Assembly: GCA_963778375.1 (NCBI GenBank)
Contig: CAVZTX010000001.1
Span: 186,001-250,000, forward strand
Length of the DNA: 64,000 nucleotides
Source: CAVZTX01 sp963778375
Lineage (GTDB): Bacteria; Chloroflexota; Ktedonobacteria; Ktedonobacterales; Ktedonobacteraceae
Reading direction: 5' to 3'
A program made the position numbers and the translations under genes. Shown here one piece after another: positions 53,945 to 62,565 of this stretch. Below the pieces are notes generated by a model. That model was not told the DNA's origin. It saw only the letters and a program-made list of their open reading frames with translations, and made no database searches. Each line of letters starts with the position of its first letter. Position 1 is the stretch's first letter.

Positions 53945-54153
53945 GTGCATGAGTGGACCTACTTGACTGATTGAACATGAGCGTGTAACATATGCGCGCA
54001 CGTGTCATTCAATCGACCGTGTACATAAACATATTTGTCTATATCTGTATCTCTCAATTGCTGAAACTGGTAACAGATGTATCCCCCACTTGTTGCCAGT
54101 CGATGGGCATTTTCATCGTTGCATAGACGCTGCTCCAGATTTTTAGGATGCAT

Positions 54154-54181
54154 TGTAGGGGCTGTGCCTTGTGCCTGCCCT
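54154..54181 (+). repeat. 28-bp GTAGGGGC element, copy A
   Basis: Begins TGTAGGGGCTGTGCC and ends GTGCCTGCCCT, an imperfect palindrome. It precedes the response-regulator gene. Confidence 0.8.
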
Positions 54182-54221
54182 GGACAAGGAAACTCTTACA
54201 TCTGTAAAGAGGGGGACTATT

Positions 54222-54905
54222 GTGTATATTCTTGTGGTAGACGACGACCAATTTGCCAATACCCTGGTACACTTTGTCCTCAGCAAAGAAGGGTATGAAG
54301 TCGAAACCATCGATAGTGCTCGTGGAGCACTGCAAATGATCCAAAGGCGAGAGCCTGATTTGCTATTGCTCAACGTAAATATGCCCTATATGGATGGTTT
54401 TGAGCTTTCCTCCAAGCTACGATCCGAAGGATATGAGACACCGATTATTTTTATCACGGCAAAGGATGCACTTGAGGACAAATTGCATGGGTTTCATATT
54501 GGAGCAGATGATTATATTACCAAACCCTATAACCATCAAGAGTTAGTGGTGCGTGTGCAGGCAGTGTTGCGACGCGTCAAGAAACATAGCAGACCAGCCA
54601 ACGCAAATATACGCAATGGTCACATAGAACTCGTGCCGGCAGAGTTAAAGGTTATGATGCCGGGTCGTGCATCTATAACGCTTACCCCAACGGAGATGCA
54701 CGTCTTACGTGCGCTAATGGCATTTCCCGGTCAAGTGGTGAAGCGCGACCAATTGCTTTCAGAGGTTTGGAATGATAACGAGAGCAACAGTAACATTGTC
54801 GATGTGTATATCCGCCGCTTACGTATGAAGTTGGAGGCGGATATTGAGCGCCCACGACACATCGTATCTGTGCGTGGATTAGGTTATAAGTTCGTCGGAA
54901 AATAG
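54222..54905 (+). CDS. OmpR-type response regulator with Asn at the phosphoacceptor
   Basis: 227 residues from a GTG preceded by AGAGGGGGAC; an upstream in-frame ATG overlaps a repeat and is less likely. Receiver domain (1-120) with the acidic pocket VVDDDQ, the Thr in FITAKDA and the Lys in ITKPYN, but the phosphoacceptor reads LLLLNVNMPYMDG: the usual Asp is Asn51 (AAC at 54372-54374). The C-terminal winged helix is standard (ITLTPTEMHVLRALMA, then RGLGYKFVG). It is therefore probably a phosphorylation-independent regulator. The PAS histidine kinase 136 bp downstream would normally be its partner. Confidence 0.92.
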   Translation: MYILVVDDDQFANTLVHFVLSKEGYEVETIDSARGALQMIQRREPDLLLLNVNMPYMDGFELSSKLRSEGYETPIIFITAKDALEDKLHGFHIGADDYITKPYNHQELVVRVQAVLRRVKKHSRPANANIRNGHIELVPAELKVMMPGRASITLTPTEMHVLRALMAFPGQVVKRDQLLSEVWNDNESNSNIVDVYIRRLRMKLEADIERPRHIVSVRGLGYKFVGK

Positions 54906-54952
54906 CAAGAATGTAAGGGTGAGGCCGCTGGATGCATAACATTTGTCGTTCT

Positions 54953-54981
54953 CGTAGGGGCAGTGCACTTGTGCCTGCCCT
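54953..54981 (+). repeat. 28-bp GTAGGGGC element, copy B
   Basis: Begins CGTAGGGGCAGTGCACTTG with one extra A compared with the other copies. It lies between the response regulator and kinase genes. Confidence 0.75.
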
Positions 54982-55040
54982 GATCGAAGCTGCTGATCCG
55001 GAGGGCGGGACCGCTCATGTTTGTCTTGCAAGGAGGCAGC

Positions 55041-56360
55041 GTGGACAAGCGTTCTCATAGGCATACACAGGCACTACCAATCGAGGTTGTAGAAGAAAGA
55101 CATGAGCCAAGGGATTACGTCTACCAGCCTTCTCCACCGACACCTACGAAAGATATACCTGGAAAGAATGGGAACCACACCGAAAATATTGCATTCAGAG
55201 GAACTGAATTCCACGCTGGGTCTTCGCACACTCAAGATGACAGTGCGTCCGACGGCATAAACAATCATGCCTCTACAGAAGAGCAAAGCCATCCATTGCT
55301 CGCAGTCATAGTCTCCAATACCACAGATGCAATGATGGCCATCGACAACACTTTCGAAGTACTTGACTTCAACCCTGCGACCAACAAGATGCTTGGTTGG
55401 ACTGCTGAGAATACGCTTGGATACGACTGTACCGAAGTATTGAAGTGCCGCAATCTCAATTCCACCTTGCTGTGTGGTACGTCAAGCTGCCCACTGGTGC
55501 GCGTCCTCTCAGACAGGAAGCCCCTGATCAGGGAGGAATTGATCATTGGATCAGATCTGGCCCAGCAATGTGAAGTTGCAGTCTCTGTCACTCCAGTTGA
55601 CCTTGAACATAAGCCGTATATCGTCTTTACTGCACGCGATATATCCTCACAGAGAGCCGTGAACCACATGCGTGCAAACTTTGTCTCGATGGTTTCGCAT
55701 GAACTACGCACCCCACTCAACTCGGTACATGGCTTCATTGACCTGCTCATGCAGGGACATATGGGTGAACTGAACAGTGAACAGCATAAATATCTGGGCT
55801 ATGCCCAGGAAGGTGTCCGGCAACTCATCTCAATTGCGGAAGATATCCTCCTGATGACACGCTCAGATCTGGGACAATTTGAGATACGGCCAGAAGAGGT
55901 GAATTTTCGCGTTCTGGCAAGACAAGTGGTCAGTAGTCTGAAGCCGCAAGCGCTCAAGGCAGATGTCCTCATCAATAAGGATATTCCTTCACCCTCACCA
56001 TTGCTCTATGTAGATCCTCAACGTATGAAGCAGGTATTGAACAACCTGGTCACCAACGCCATCAAATTCACGCCTCCAGGTGGAACCGTCACCATCGCTG
56101 CCCAGCCCTATGATGAACACTTCGCGATGATCTCCGTCTCAGATACGGGCTATGGCATTGCTCCTGAAGATCAACCGCATGTCTTCGAACGTTTTTACCA
56201 GTCGAACCATCGTGAGCAATCAAAATTGGGCGGCTATGGCCTGGGCTTACCCATCGCCCGCCTCATCGTCGAACAACATGGCGGCGAGATTGGTTTTGAA
56301 ACACAAGTCAATCGAGGAACCACATTCTACTTCACCGCCCCTCTATATAGAGGACAGTAG
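55041..56360 (+). CDS. PAS-domain histidine kinase
   Basis: 439 residues from a GTG with AAGGAGG four bases upstream; an ATG at 55017 lacks such a site. After a disordered N terminus (~80 residues) a PAS domain spans about 90-210 and contains a Cys cluster (KCRNLNSTLLCGTSSCPL). The kinase core follows: H-box VSHELRTPLNSVHG, N-box NNLVTNAIKF, G1 DTGYGIAPED and G2 GGYGLGLPIA. No membrane segment is present, so it is a cytoplasmic sensor, perhaps of redox state through the Cys cluster. It follows the Asn51 response regulator. Confidence 0.93.
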   Translation: MDKRSHRHTQALPIEVVEERHEPRDYVYQPSPPTPTKDIPGKNGNHTENIAFRGTEFHAGSSHTQDDSASDGINNHASTEEQSHPLLAVIVSNTTDAMMAIDNTFEVLDFNPATNKMLGWTAENTLGYDCTEVLKCRNLNSTLLCGTSSCPLVRVLSDRKPLIREELIIGSDLAQQCEVAVSVTPVDLEHKPYIVFTARDISSQRAVNHMRANFVSMVSHELRTPLNSVHGFIDLLMQGHMGELNSEQHKYLGYAQEGVRQLISIAEDILLMTRSDLGQFEIRPEEVNFRVLARQVVSSLKPQALKADVLINKDIPSPSPLLYVDPQRMKQVLNNLVTNAIKFTPPGGTVTIAAQPYDEHFAMISVSDTGYGIAPEDQPHVFERFYQSNHREQSKLGGYGLGLPIARLIVEQHGGEIGFETQVNRGTTFYFTAPLYRGQ

Positions 56361-56365
56361 AGCAT

Positions 56366-57073
56366 TCATTCCCACAAACTTTGTTGTTGCTCTTCGATAG
56401 GCTCTTGCCAGGCGTTGTCTTTCGAGAGCTTATCGGCCTGACGTGTTGGCTCTGGCAGACGATAGCCCTTGGAACAGGCGAGCACATAGCGTATGCTCGT
56501 CTCCAGGCTAATCCGGTGTCCGAGCGAAATAATCATAGGCTTGACATGCGCACGCGTGCGCACTACTGCTCCAATTGTCTCCCCATCAGCTCGCAGCGGA
56601 ACCCAATCTCCCACCTCATCACTCAGTTGGCCATGATGCCCCGTGAGAATAGATTTTGCGCAGCCAATCGTTGGCAGATCGAGCCAGAGGCCCAGGTGCG
56701 CGGCAATGCCCAGGCGGCGTGGGTGAGCAATACCCTGTCCATCAACCATAACCAGGTCCGACTGCTGCTTGAGTTGAGCAAAGGCTCCCAGAATACACGG
56801 TATCTCTCGAAATGAGAGCAGGCCCGGAATATACGGCATACGTACAGGCTCCTCATACACGTGCCGTTCCACAATCTCTAGTTCAGGATACGTCAGCAGA
56901 ACGACTGCGGCCCGCGCCATGCCGCTCTCCTCATTAATCGCCATATCCACTCCGGCGACGCGCGAAACCTCTCCCAATCGATCCTCACGGATGATCCGCT
57001 TCGCAAGTTCACGTTGCAACGCGATAGCTTCATTTGGCTGAACCACCCATTCATGTAATGGTGCTTTCGACAT
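56366..57073 (-). CDS. nfi: Endonuclease V
   Basis: 235 residues from the ATG at 57073 (GGAGAGGTAAT upstream). Endonuclease V cuts DNA one base 3' of deoxyinosine. Catalytic landmarks are present: VAGVDMAI with the first metal Asp, the wedge motif MPYIPGLLSFRE, LVMVDGQGIAHPRRLGIAAHLG with the second Asp and the HPR motif, and the Lys in GCAKSILTG. The gene is convergent with the histidine kinase, six bp between stops, and lies downstream of a methyltransferase. Confidence 0.95.
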   Translation of the reverse strand: MSKAPLHEWVVQPNEAIALQRELAKRIIREDRLGEVSRVAGVDMAINEESGMARAAVVLLTYPELEIVERHVYEEPVRMPYIPGLLSFREIPCILGAFAQLKQQSDLVMVDGQGIAHPRRLGIAAHLGLWLDLPTIGCAKSILTGHHGQLSDEVGDWVPLRADGETIGAVVRTRAHVKPMIISLGHRISLETSIRYVLACSKGYRLPEPTRQADKLSKDNAWQEPIEEQQQSLWE

Positions 57074-57087
57074 ATTACCTCTCCTTG

Positions 57088-57162
57088 CATCGCTGCTGAC
57101 TGCGGCCTTCATCGTCCCCCGGACGCGGCTGCAGTAGACGCGGGAGCGTCGTTGCAGCGATG
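57088..57162 (-). other. Structured spacer between methyltransferase and endonuclease V
   Basis: CATCGCTGC (57088-57096) pairs with GCAGCGATG (57154-57162), and the GC-rich interior could extend the stem. It follows the methyltransferase stop and precedes nfi, so it may attenuate read-through. Confidence 0.4.
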
Positions 57163-57164
57163 GA

Positions 57165-57935
57165 TTAGTGCCGCGCCTCCGCTAGAAATACCATACGCGG
57201 ACTCTCATGTTCGTATGGTCCAAGATCGTAGTCACCATAGACTTCTTTGATAGCAAAGTCAGCGCCTTCAAGCAACAGTTCCATTTCAGATCGCTCGAAA
57301 AGATACAGATGCGTGCTAATCACAGTGCGCTGAACCGGCCCTCCTTGCGTGTGGACATCATAGAAATGCGTCAACTCCAACAGATGCTGTGTTTGAGAGG
57401 AAGCGGGACTAACAAAATGCGTCAGCATCGTGCCATCCTCCTGGGACCAGGTTCCCTGATGCAATACCTGACCGCTTAAATTTTCCATATAGCGTACATC
57501 GGCGTTGCTGATATCGAGAATGAAGAGTCCACCCACCGTCAGGTGTGCCCGAATAGCCGCGAGCGCTTGCTGTTGCTGCCTCCGTGAAGTGAGATGTGCA
57601 AATGAGCCAAGTGCCACAAATGCCATACTGAATGTTTGCCCAAGCTTCATCGTACTCATATCTTGTTGTACCAGTCGGCAACGCTCTGCCAAGCCCACCT
57701 GCTCCAAAGCCTCTCGTGCCAGTTTCAGCATAGTAGCTGAACTATCGACACCCACCAATTCATAGCCATCGCCTGCTAACGGCAGCAGCAAACGCCCGCT
57801 GCCACACGCCAGTTCAAGCAGCGGTCCACTCCTCAACTGCGCGAAGTTGCGGTACATATCCAGATCATCCTCGAATTGCGCGTGCTCGATATCATAGAAA
57901 GGCGCAATTCGATCATAGTCATTCATACTCCTCAT
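57165..57935 (-). CDS. Class I SAM-dependent methyltransferase
   Basis: 256 residues. The start is uncertain among ATGs at 57941, 57935 and 57926; 57935 overlaps the upstream stop as ATGA. SAM-binding motif I is LLELACGSGRLLLPLA near residue 37, motif II VGVDSSATMLKLAR and motif III FSMAFVALGSFAHL. The start NDYDRIAPFYD is typical of small-molecule methyltransferases (Methyltransf_25/11). The substrate is unknown. It is probably co-transcribed with the glycoside-hydrolase-like gene. Confidence 0.85.
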   Translation of the reverse strand: MRSMNDYDRIAPFYDIEHAQFEDDLDMYRNFAQLRSGPLLELACGSGRLLLPLAGDGYELVGVDSSATMLKLAREALEQVGLAERCRLVQQDMSTMKLGQTFSMAFVALGSFAHLTSRRQQQQALAAIRAHLTVGGLFILDISNADVRYMENLSGQVLHQGTWSQEDGTMLTHFVSPASSQTQHLLELTHFYDVHTQGGPVQRTVISTHLYLFERSEMELLLEGADFAIKEVYGDYDLGPYEHESPRMVFLAEARH

Positions 57936-59077
57936 CCCCATTGCGGCTTCTGCCGCACAATTGCTTGAAAGCTGAAGAATGCAGGCATGGGAGAGCCGCC
58001 AGCTGGATAGATATTATCGGCCTGCTGACCATAGTTGATGGTAAACCAGAAAACCTTCTGGATAACATGTGACTTTGCAGATTCACCCATAATATACTGC
58101 AAGTATTGGTTCTGTTTTTGCGCATCTGCGCTGGGCCAACCTGTTTCTGTTACCCAGATTGGCTTGTTAGCGAAACCATATTGAGCTGCAATATTGTGCA
58201 TTGTTTGCCATTGTAAGTCAAATGAAGGATTATCGCCATCAGTGACTGAAGGGTCTTCCCCTCCATGATAATAGTGGAAGTTCATATAATCCATATACTT
58301 CCCATAGCCGTTGGTAAAGAGGTAGGTGATGAAGTCACGAATATGGGGTTCATAGTGCCACCACATGCCGAACATACCGACAAGCGCTTGCGGGCTAACC
58401 GCTTTAATGGCTTCATAGCCTGCTTTGAGCACTGGCGCATAGTAATTGGCGTTGCGACATTCCTGGTTATTGCCCTCGCTGGGAACGAAATACGAATCGT
58501 ACTCCTCGTTACCAATCTCGTAAGAGTCAATAAAGCCATGCCCATTTTTGCCATTGTAGCGGGTTGCAAGGATAGTGGCAAATTGTCGCATCTGGTCGGG
58601 GCCTGGTAGAAAAGGCTTCCCATCGCCAGCACAGGTTTGCGTCAGGTCCCATTGCGGAGCGTACTGAATAGCGAAGTCGATATGGATATGGGCTGCGTTC
58701 ATTGCCGCAACGGCTGCATCAACCTGGCTCCAATCATAGACGCCGGGAGACGTTTCAATGCCAGCTTTCGCACCCTGTTTGCGCCAGTGAATTTGGTAGC
58801 GTACCCAGCAGACGTTGAGTTGTTTGTAGAAGGTTACAAGCTGCGCATCGGCATGGATGGTAGTGAAGCCATATGGACTACTCGTGGTACACGGTCCGCC
58901 GCCACCTCCTGGTTGAGTAATAGGTGTGGGTGTACTATTTGCCACAGGACCAGAATGCTTGAAAACTCCAAAATAGAAGATTGAGAATATCGCAGCACCC
59001 ACAACCAATGCAATGCCAAGAATGGCTAACAGCCAGCGTATAGGTGTGGGAGATGGTGTTGGTCGATTGTTTTGCAT
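57932..59077 (-). CDS. Secreted glycoside-hydrolase-like protein (clan A TIM barrel)
   Basis: 381 residues with an N-terminal membrane anchor (RWLLAILGIALVVGAAIFSI), a Pro/Thr/Gly linker, then a TIM-barrel enzyme. The acid/base Glu is in YEIGNEEYDSYF near residue 186 and the nucleophile Glu in WVTETGWPSADA near 318, the NE...E spacing of clan GH-A (GH5/GH39/GH53-like). Several Cys pairs suggest disulfides. It should act on an extracellular glycan. The substrate cannot be set from motifs alone. Confidence 0.83.
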   Translation of the reverse strand: MQNNRPTPSPTPIRWLLAILGIALVVGAAIFSIFYFGVFKHSGPVANSTPTPITQPGGGGGPCTTSSPYGFTTIHADAQLVTFYKQLNVCWVRYQIHWRKQGAKAGIETSPGVYDWSQVDAAVAAMNAAHIHIDFAIQYAPQWDLTQTCAGDGKPFLPGPDQMRQFATILATRYNGKNGHGFIDSYEIGNEEYDSYFVPSEGNNQECRNANYYAPVLKAGYEAIKAVSPQALVGMFGMWWHYEPHIRDFITYLFTNGYGKYMDYMNFHYYHGGEDPSVTDGDNPSFDLQWQTMHNIAAQYGFANKPIWVTETGWPSADAQKQNQYLQYIMGESAKSHVIQKVFWFTINYGQQADNIYPAGGSPMPAFFSFQAIVRQKPQWG

Positions 59078-59172
59078 AACTCCGTGCTTTCCCCCTAATC
59101 AGATGTTCGAGATATGTCATCCTGCACAGGACGTATCATCCTACATATGGACATATCCTCCTGCACAAGAAG

Positions 59173-59243
59173 TGTCATCCTGAGCGGCGTGAAGGATCTC
59201 TCGCCGAGCATCATGCTAATCCTTCGTTACCCTAGAATGGCAG
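59173..59243. repeat. TCATCCTGAGCG palindromic repeat, half-degraded copy
   Basis: The left arm (59173-59199, TGTCATCCTGAGCGGCGTGA...) is nearly intact; the right arm (59218-59243) has many changes. Confidence 0.75.
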
Positions 59244-59319
59244 CCTCAATATTCGTCTCTATTATAGAGGTGCTGTAAAACAGGAAGCAACTAGGTAGGA
59301 GTATTATCTCTGCACAGCA

Positions 59320-59390
59320 TGTATCATCCTGAATCTAGCAAAAGTTCTGTCCCGAAGGGCAAAGTTCCTGCGTTTCACTCAAGATGACAG
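59320..59390. repeat. TCATCCTGAGCG repeat, strongly diverged copy
   Basis: Ends resemble the family (TATCATCCTGAATC on the left, TTTCACTCAAGATGACA on the right); the interior has diverged. Confidence 0.5.
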
Positions 59391-59403
59391 CCTGTGCCCG
59401 AAC

Positions 59404-60636
59404 TCATGAAGCCCGTACCTCGCTTAATCGTGGTGCATTTCGTAACTGCCTATGCAACGTAGCAGCAGTAGCCAGCACAACCTGCGGAACGAAAAGCACC
59501 AATACGGTGAGAATCGGCCCAAACGCCTGCAAGAGCACACCTGTCAGCAACAACCCGACCGATTCGCTGCCGAACAAAATGATGCGGTAAATACTGTTCA
59601 CCCTCCCCTGCAACTTGTCTGGAATCGATGCCAGCCGGTAACCGTATTGCACCGAGGCATGAATTGGAACGATAATGAAGGCAGTCGCCACAACCAGACC
59701 TAACACGGCTGGATTGGGCGCGAAGGCGAAAGGAAGCCACGTCAAGGCCAGCAGCCAACTTGCGATGATCATAATCTGTCCAACTCGAAACCTCCTCGCG
59801 AGTGGACCAGCAATGAGCGCACCCAGGATGCTGCCAATGCCTCCGCATGCCAGAATCAGGCCGGTGGTGAGCTTGGATGCATGTTCTTGTTGGGCAATTA
59901 CAAGTACAATCAAGCTGTAACCAATGCCACAGAGGTTAAGTCCGCTAACCAACACTGCCAGAAAGCGAATGACCGTCGAATGCCAGAGCCAGTTCAATCC
60001 TTCCAGAATTTCTGTCCACAGTTTGCGTGACGTGGTAGTACGCTCTTCCTGGAACTGCGTCTTGATGAAGAGCAAAGAGCAGACCGAGACGAGATACGAC
60101 ACGGCATCAGCCAGAAAGGGTATGGCGTTTCCAATAGAATAAAGGATGCCACTGAAGGATGGTCCAAGTAGTCCCGACACGGAGTACACGAACTCATTCT
60201 GTGCGGTAGCTGCAGAAAGCTGCTCCTTCGACACGACACGTGGTAAAGCCGCAGCTTCCGCCAGACCGAAGAAAATAAACAGCGTGCCCTCGATGAATGA
60301 GACAAGGTAGAGTTGCACTGATGTAAGCACTCCGAAAGCGAACGCAATAGGAATGCTTCCCAGCGCAAGCGCACGCCCTGCATCACAGAAGATCATTACA
60401 CGCTTGCGATTCCAACGGTCGATCAAGGCCCCGGCAGGAAGCCCGAACAGCATATATGGCAACAGTCGAATAGCAGCAATCAAGCCCGCTTGTGCAGGGG
60501 AGCCGGTTACCGCTAAAATCAACCATGGAAAAGCCAGCAGCGAAACCTGCGACCCGACCGCTGAGACAATCTGCCCACTCCATAACAACAAAAAGTCGCG
60601 ATTACCCCACAATGAGGTGGGGCTAGTAGAAATCAT
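59404..60636 (-). CDS. MFS transporter (MFS_3/enterobactin-exporter-like)
   Basis: 410 residues from the ATG at 60636 (GAGGACGG upstream), about 12 membrane spans. It opens LWGNRDFLLLWSGQIVSAVGSQ and has the loop 2-3 motif GALIDRWNRKRVMI, typical of the MFS_3 group that includes EntS and macrolide exporters. Acts as a proton-driven exporter; the substrate is unknown. A heterodimeric ABC exporter lies just upstream on the same strand, so the region may serve efflux. Confidence 0.88.
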   Translation of the reverse strand: MISTSPTSLWGNRDFLLLWSGQIVSAVGSQVSLLAFPWLILAVTGSPAQAGLIAAIRLLPYMLFGLPAGALIDRWNRKRVMIFCDAGRALALGSIPIAFAFGVLTSVQLYLVSFIEGTLFIFFGLAEAAALPRVVSKEQLSAATAQNEFVYSVSGLLGPSFSGILYSIGNAIPFLADAVSYLVSVCSLLFIKTQFQEERTTTSRKLWTEILEGLNWLWHSTVIRFLAVLVSGLNLCGIGYSLIVLVIAQQEHASKLTTGLILACGGIGSILGALIAGPLARRFRVGQIMIIASWLLALTWLPFAFAPNPAVLGLVVATAFIIVPIHASVQYGYRLASIPDKLQGRVNSIYRIILFGSESVGLLLTGVLLQAFGPILTVLVLFVPQVVLATAATLHRQLRNAPRLSEVRAS

Positions 60637-60657
60637 ACCGTCCTCACGCAAGCTTTT

Positions 60658-60725
60658 CCGACCGGCTGAGCGAAGCTAGACACTGTAGGGGCAGTGCCTT
60701 GTGCCTGCCCTTCGTTACCGGTCGG
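60658..60725. repeat. CTGAGCGAAGCTAG palindromic repeat interrupted by the 28-bp element
   Basis: CCGACCGG (60658-60665) and CCGGTCGG (60718-60725) are the outer arms of the family first seen at 16908-16951. Between CTGAGCGAAGCTAG and TTCGTT, positions 60684-60711 are a copy of the 28-bp GTAGGGGC element. The right arm encodes the last codons and stop of the ABC exporter gene. Confidence 0.8.
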
Positions 60726-62547
60726 AATAAGAGCTGACCGGCACAAAACCCTCCCCCGGTCGATAATTCGGCGATTGATGCCGCCAGTAAGTATTATACA
60801 GTTGAGCGTAATGACCAGCCTGCTGCATCAACGCCTCGTGATTGCCCTCCTCAACAATTCTGCCACCATCAAGCACGAGAATGCGGTCGGCATGACGGAT
60901 AGTCGAGAGACGATGCGCAATCAATATAGCCGTGCGATGTTGCAAAACGAGATCGAGACCTTCTTGAATCTGTGCCTCCGTCAGTGGGTCAACGCTGGCG
61001 GTAGCCTCGTCCAGAATCAGAATAGAAGGGTCTTGTAAGAGCACGCGAGCGAGAGCGACCAGTTGGCGCTGTCCAAGCGAGAGTGACCTGCCAGCCTCAC
61101 CCACACGCGTCTCCAATCCTTCTGGTAGGCCATCCAGCCAGTCTCCGCCGCCAATGCTCTGAGCAACCGAAGCAACTTCTTCGTCGCTGGCACCAGGATG
61201 AGCATAACGAATATTATCGGCAACCGTGCCTGAAAAAAGAAATGGAGACTGCGGCACAATGCCAAGGTGACGATGGTAGTCATGTAGATCAAACGTGCGG
61301 ATATCGCGTCCATCGATCAAGAGTTGACCACCCTGGAACTCATAGAAACGTGCAACCAGGCGACCGATGCTCGTTTTTCCCGCACCGGTATGCCCGACAA
61401 GTGCCAGCGTTTCTCCTGCTGGAATGGTGAGGTTGAAGTCGGCCAGCACCGTTTGCCGGTCATCATAGCTGAAGAAGACGTGCTGAAACTCAATGTCACC
61501 CTCTAAACGACCGACAGGTTGTGCGTCGACCTGGCGTATGCGTGGCTCAGCATCGATCAGTGCGAAGACACGCTCGCTCGCTGCCAGACCAAGTTGGAAC
61601 TGGCTCCAGAATGAAGCGATACTGGTTAAGGGGTACCACAAGGAACGAATGCCTTGCAGGAAAAGGAACCAGTCCCCTGCCGATATGTTATGGTCGAGAG
61701 AACGCAAGCCACCGAAGTAGACAACGATCACCGTCCCAATATTAGCCAGTACGACCAGCACGGGGAAGACGCCATTGTAGATGAAGCCCGAACGCACATT
61801 GACCTGGTAGGATTGCTCGTTCACCTGCCGGAACTCGTCATACATATTCTGCTCCTGACGGAAATTCTTAGCAACGGTAATCCCACTGATGACCTCCTGC
61901 ACATTGGCATTTACACGCGCCATTGAACGCTGCGAACGCTGTGTCGTACGCCTTGCAATACGCCGGAAGGCCAGTGCAACCAGCACGATGAACGGCAGAA
62001 TAGCAAATGTTAGCAGTGCAAGCTGCACACTTCGAATCAGCAACACGATAGCCATGAGAAAGAACAACAGCACCTGGCTAAGTAAATTGAGCGTAAGCGT
62101 GACTACAGTAGCGAAGTCTTCACTATCCGAAGTAACACGACTCACGATCTTGCCGCTTGGAAACTCATCATAGAAAGACATATCGCGTGCGGCAACCGCA
62201 TCAAAGGCGTCCCTACGCAGCTTCAGCACCACATCCCCTACAGCACGAGCAGTGTTCCACTGGCGAAAGAAGTTACAGACCCACGACAAAATACCCGCCA
62301 GCAGAATAGCCACAACCAGCAAAAGAATCGTCGAAACACTGCGCGATGCGACGACAGCATTGATGCCATACGAAATCAAAACCGGAAAGACCGTATCCAG
62401 CAACGATGTGAAGACAATCAACGCCGCCACAAAGAGCATAATGCGTAATTTTGGCCGGAAATAGCCGATGATGCGCGTAATGAGTTGGCGGTCAGAATAA
62501 TTGCGATCATATGCCTCCGCATCCAGGCCCTCCATGATAAACCCCAT
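60715..62547 (-). CDS. ABC exporter half-transporter (consensus-Glu subunit)
   Basis: 610 residues; ACGGAGG precedes the ATG. Six membrane helices (ABC_membrane) then the nucleotide-binding domain: Walker A GHTGAGKTS, signature LSLGQRQL, Walker B ILILDEATASVD with the catalytic Glu, and switch His in IAHRLST. The signature deviates from LSGGQ as in many heterodimeric exporters. It starts 18 bp after the companion subunit. The last residues (YSDR) and the stop lie in a dispersed repeat. Substrates could be drugs, lipids or peptides. Confidence 0.92.
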   Translation of the reverse strand: MGFIMEGLDAEAYDRNYSDRQLITRIIGYFRPKLRIMLFVAALIVFTSLLDTVFPVLISYGINAVVASRSVSTILLLVVAILLAGILSWVCNFFRQWNTARAVGDVVLKLRRDAFDAVAARDMSFYDEFPSGKIVSRVTSDSEDFATVVTLTLNLLSQVLLFFLMAIVLLIRSVQLALLTFAILPFIVLVALAFRRIARRTTQRSQRSMARVNANVQEVISGITVAKNFRQEQNMYDEFRQVNEQSYQVNVRSGFIYNGVFPVLVVLANIGTVIVVYFGGLRSLDHNISAGDWFLFLQGIRSLWYPLTSIASFWSQFQLGLAASERVFALIDAEPRIRQVDAQPVGRLEGDIEFQHVFFSYDDRQTVLADFNLTIPAGETLALVGHTGAGKTSIGRLVARFYEFQGGQLLIDGRDIRTFDLHDYHRHLGIVPQSPFLFSGTVADNIRYAHPGASDEEVASVAQSIGGGDWLDGLPEGLETRVGEAGRSLSLGQRQLVALARVLLQDPSILILDEATASVDPLTEAQIQEGLDLVLQHRTAILIAHRLSTIRHADRILVLDGGRIVEEGNHEALMQQAGHYAQLYNTYWRHQSPNYRPGEGFVPVSSYSDR

Positions 62548-62565
62548 ATATATCCTCCGTAAGCG

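Larger units (their letters stand above)
59078..59403. other. Repeat-rich intergenic region
   Basis: 326 bp between two minus-strand genes. From 59116 to 59172 there are several degenerate TCATCCTGCACA-like units, then two copies of the TCATCCTGAGCG element (59173-59243 and 59320-59390). No gene is visible. Confidence 0.65.
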
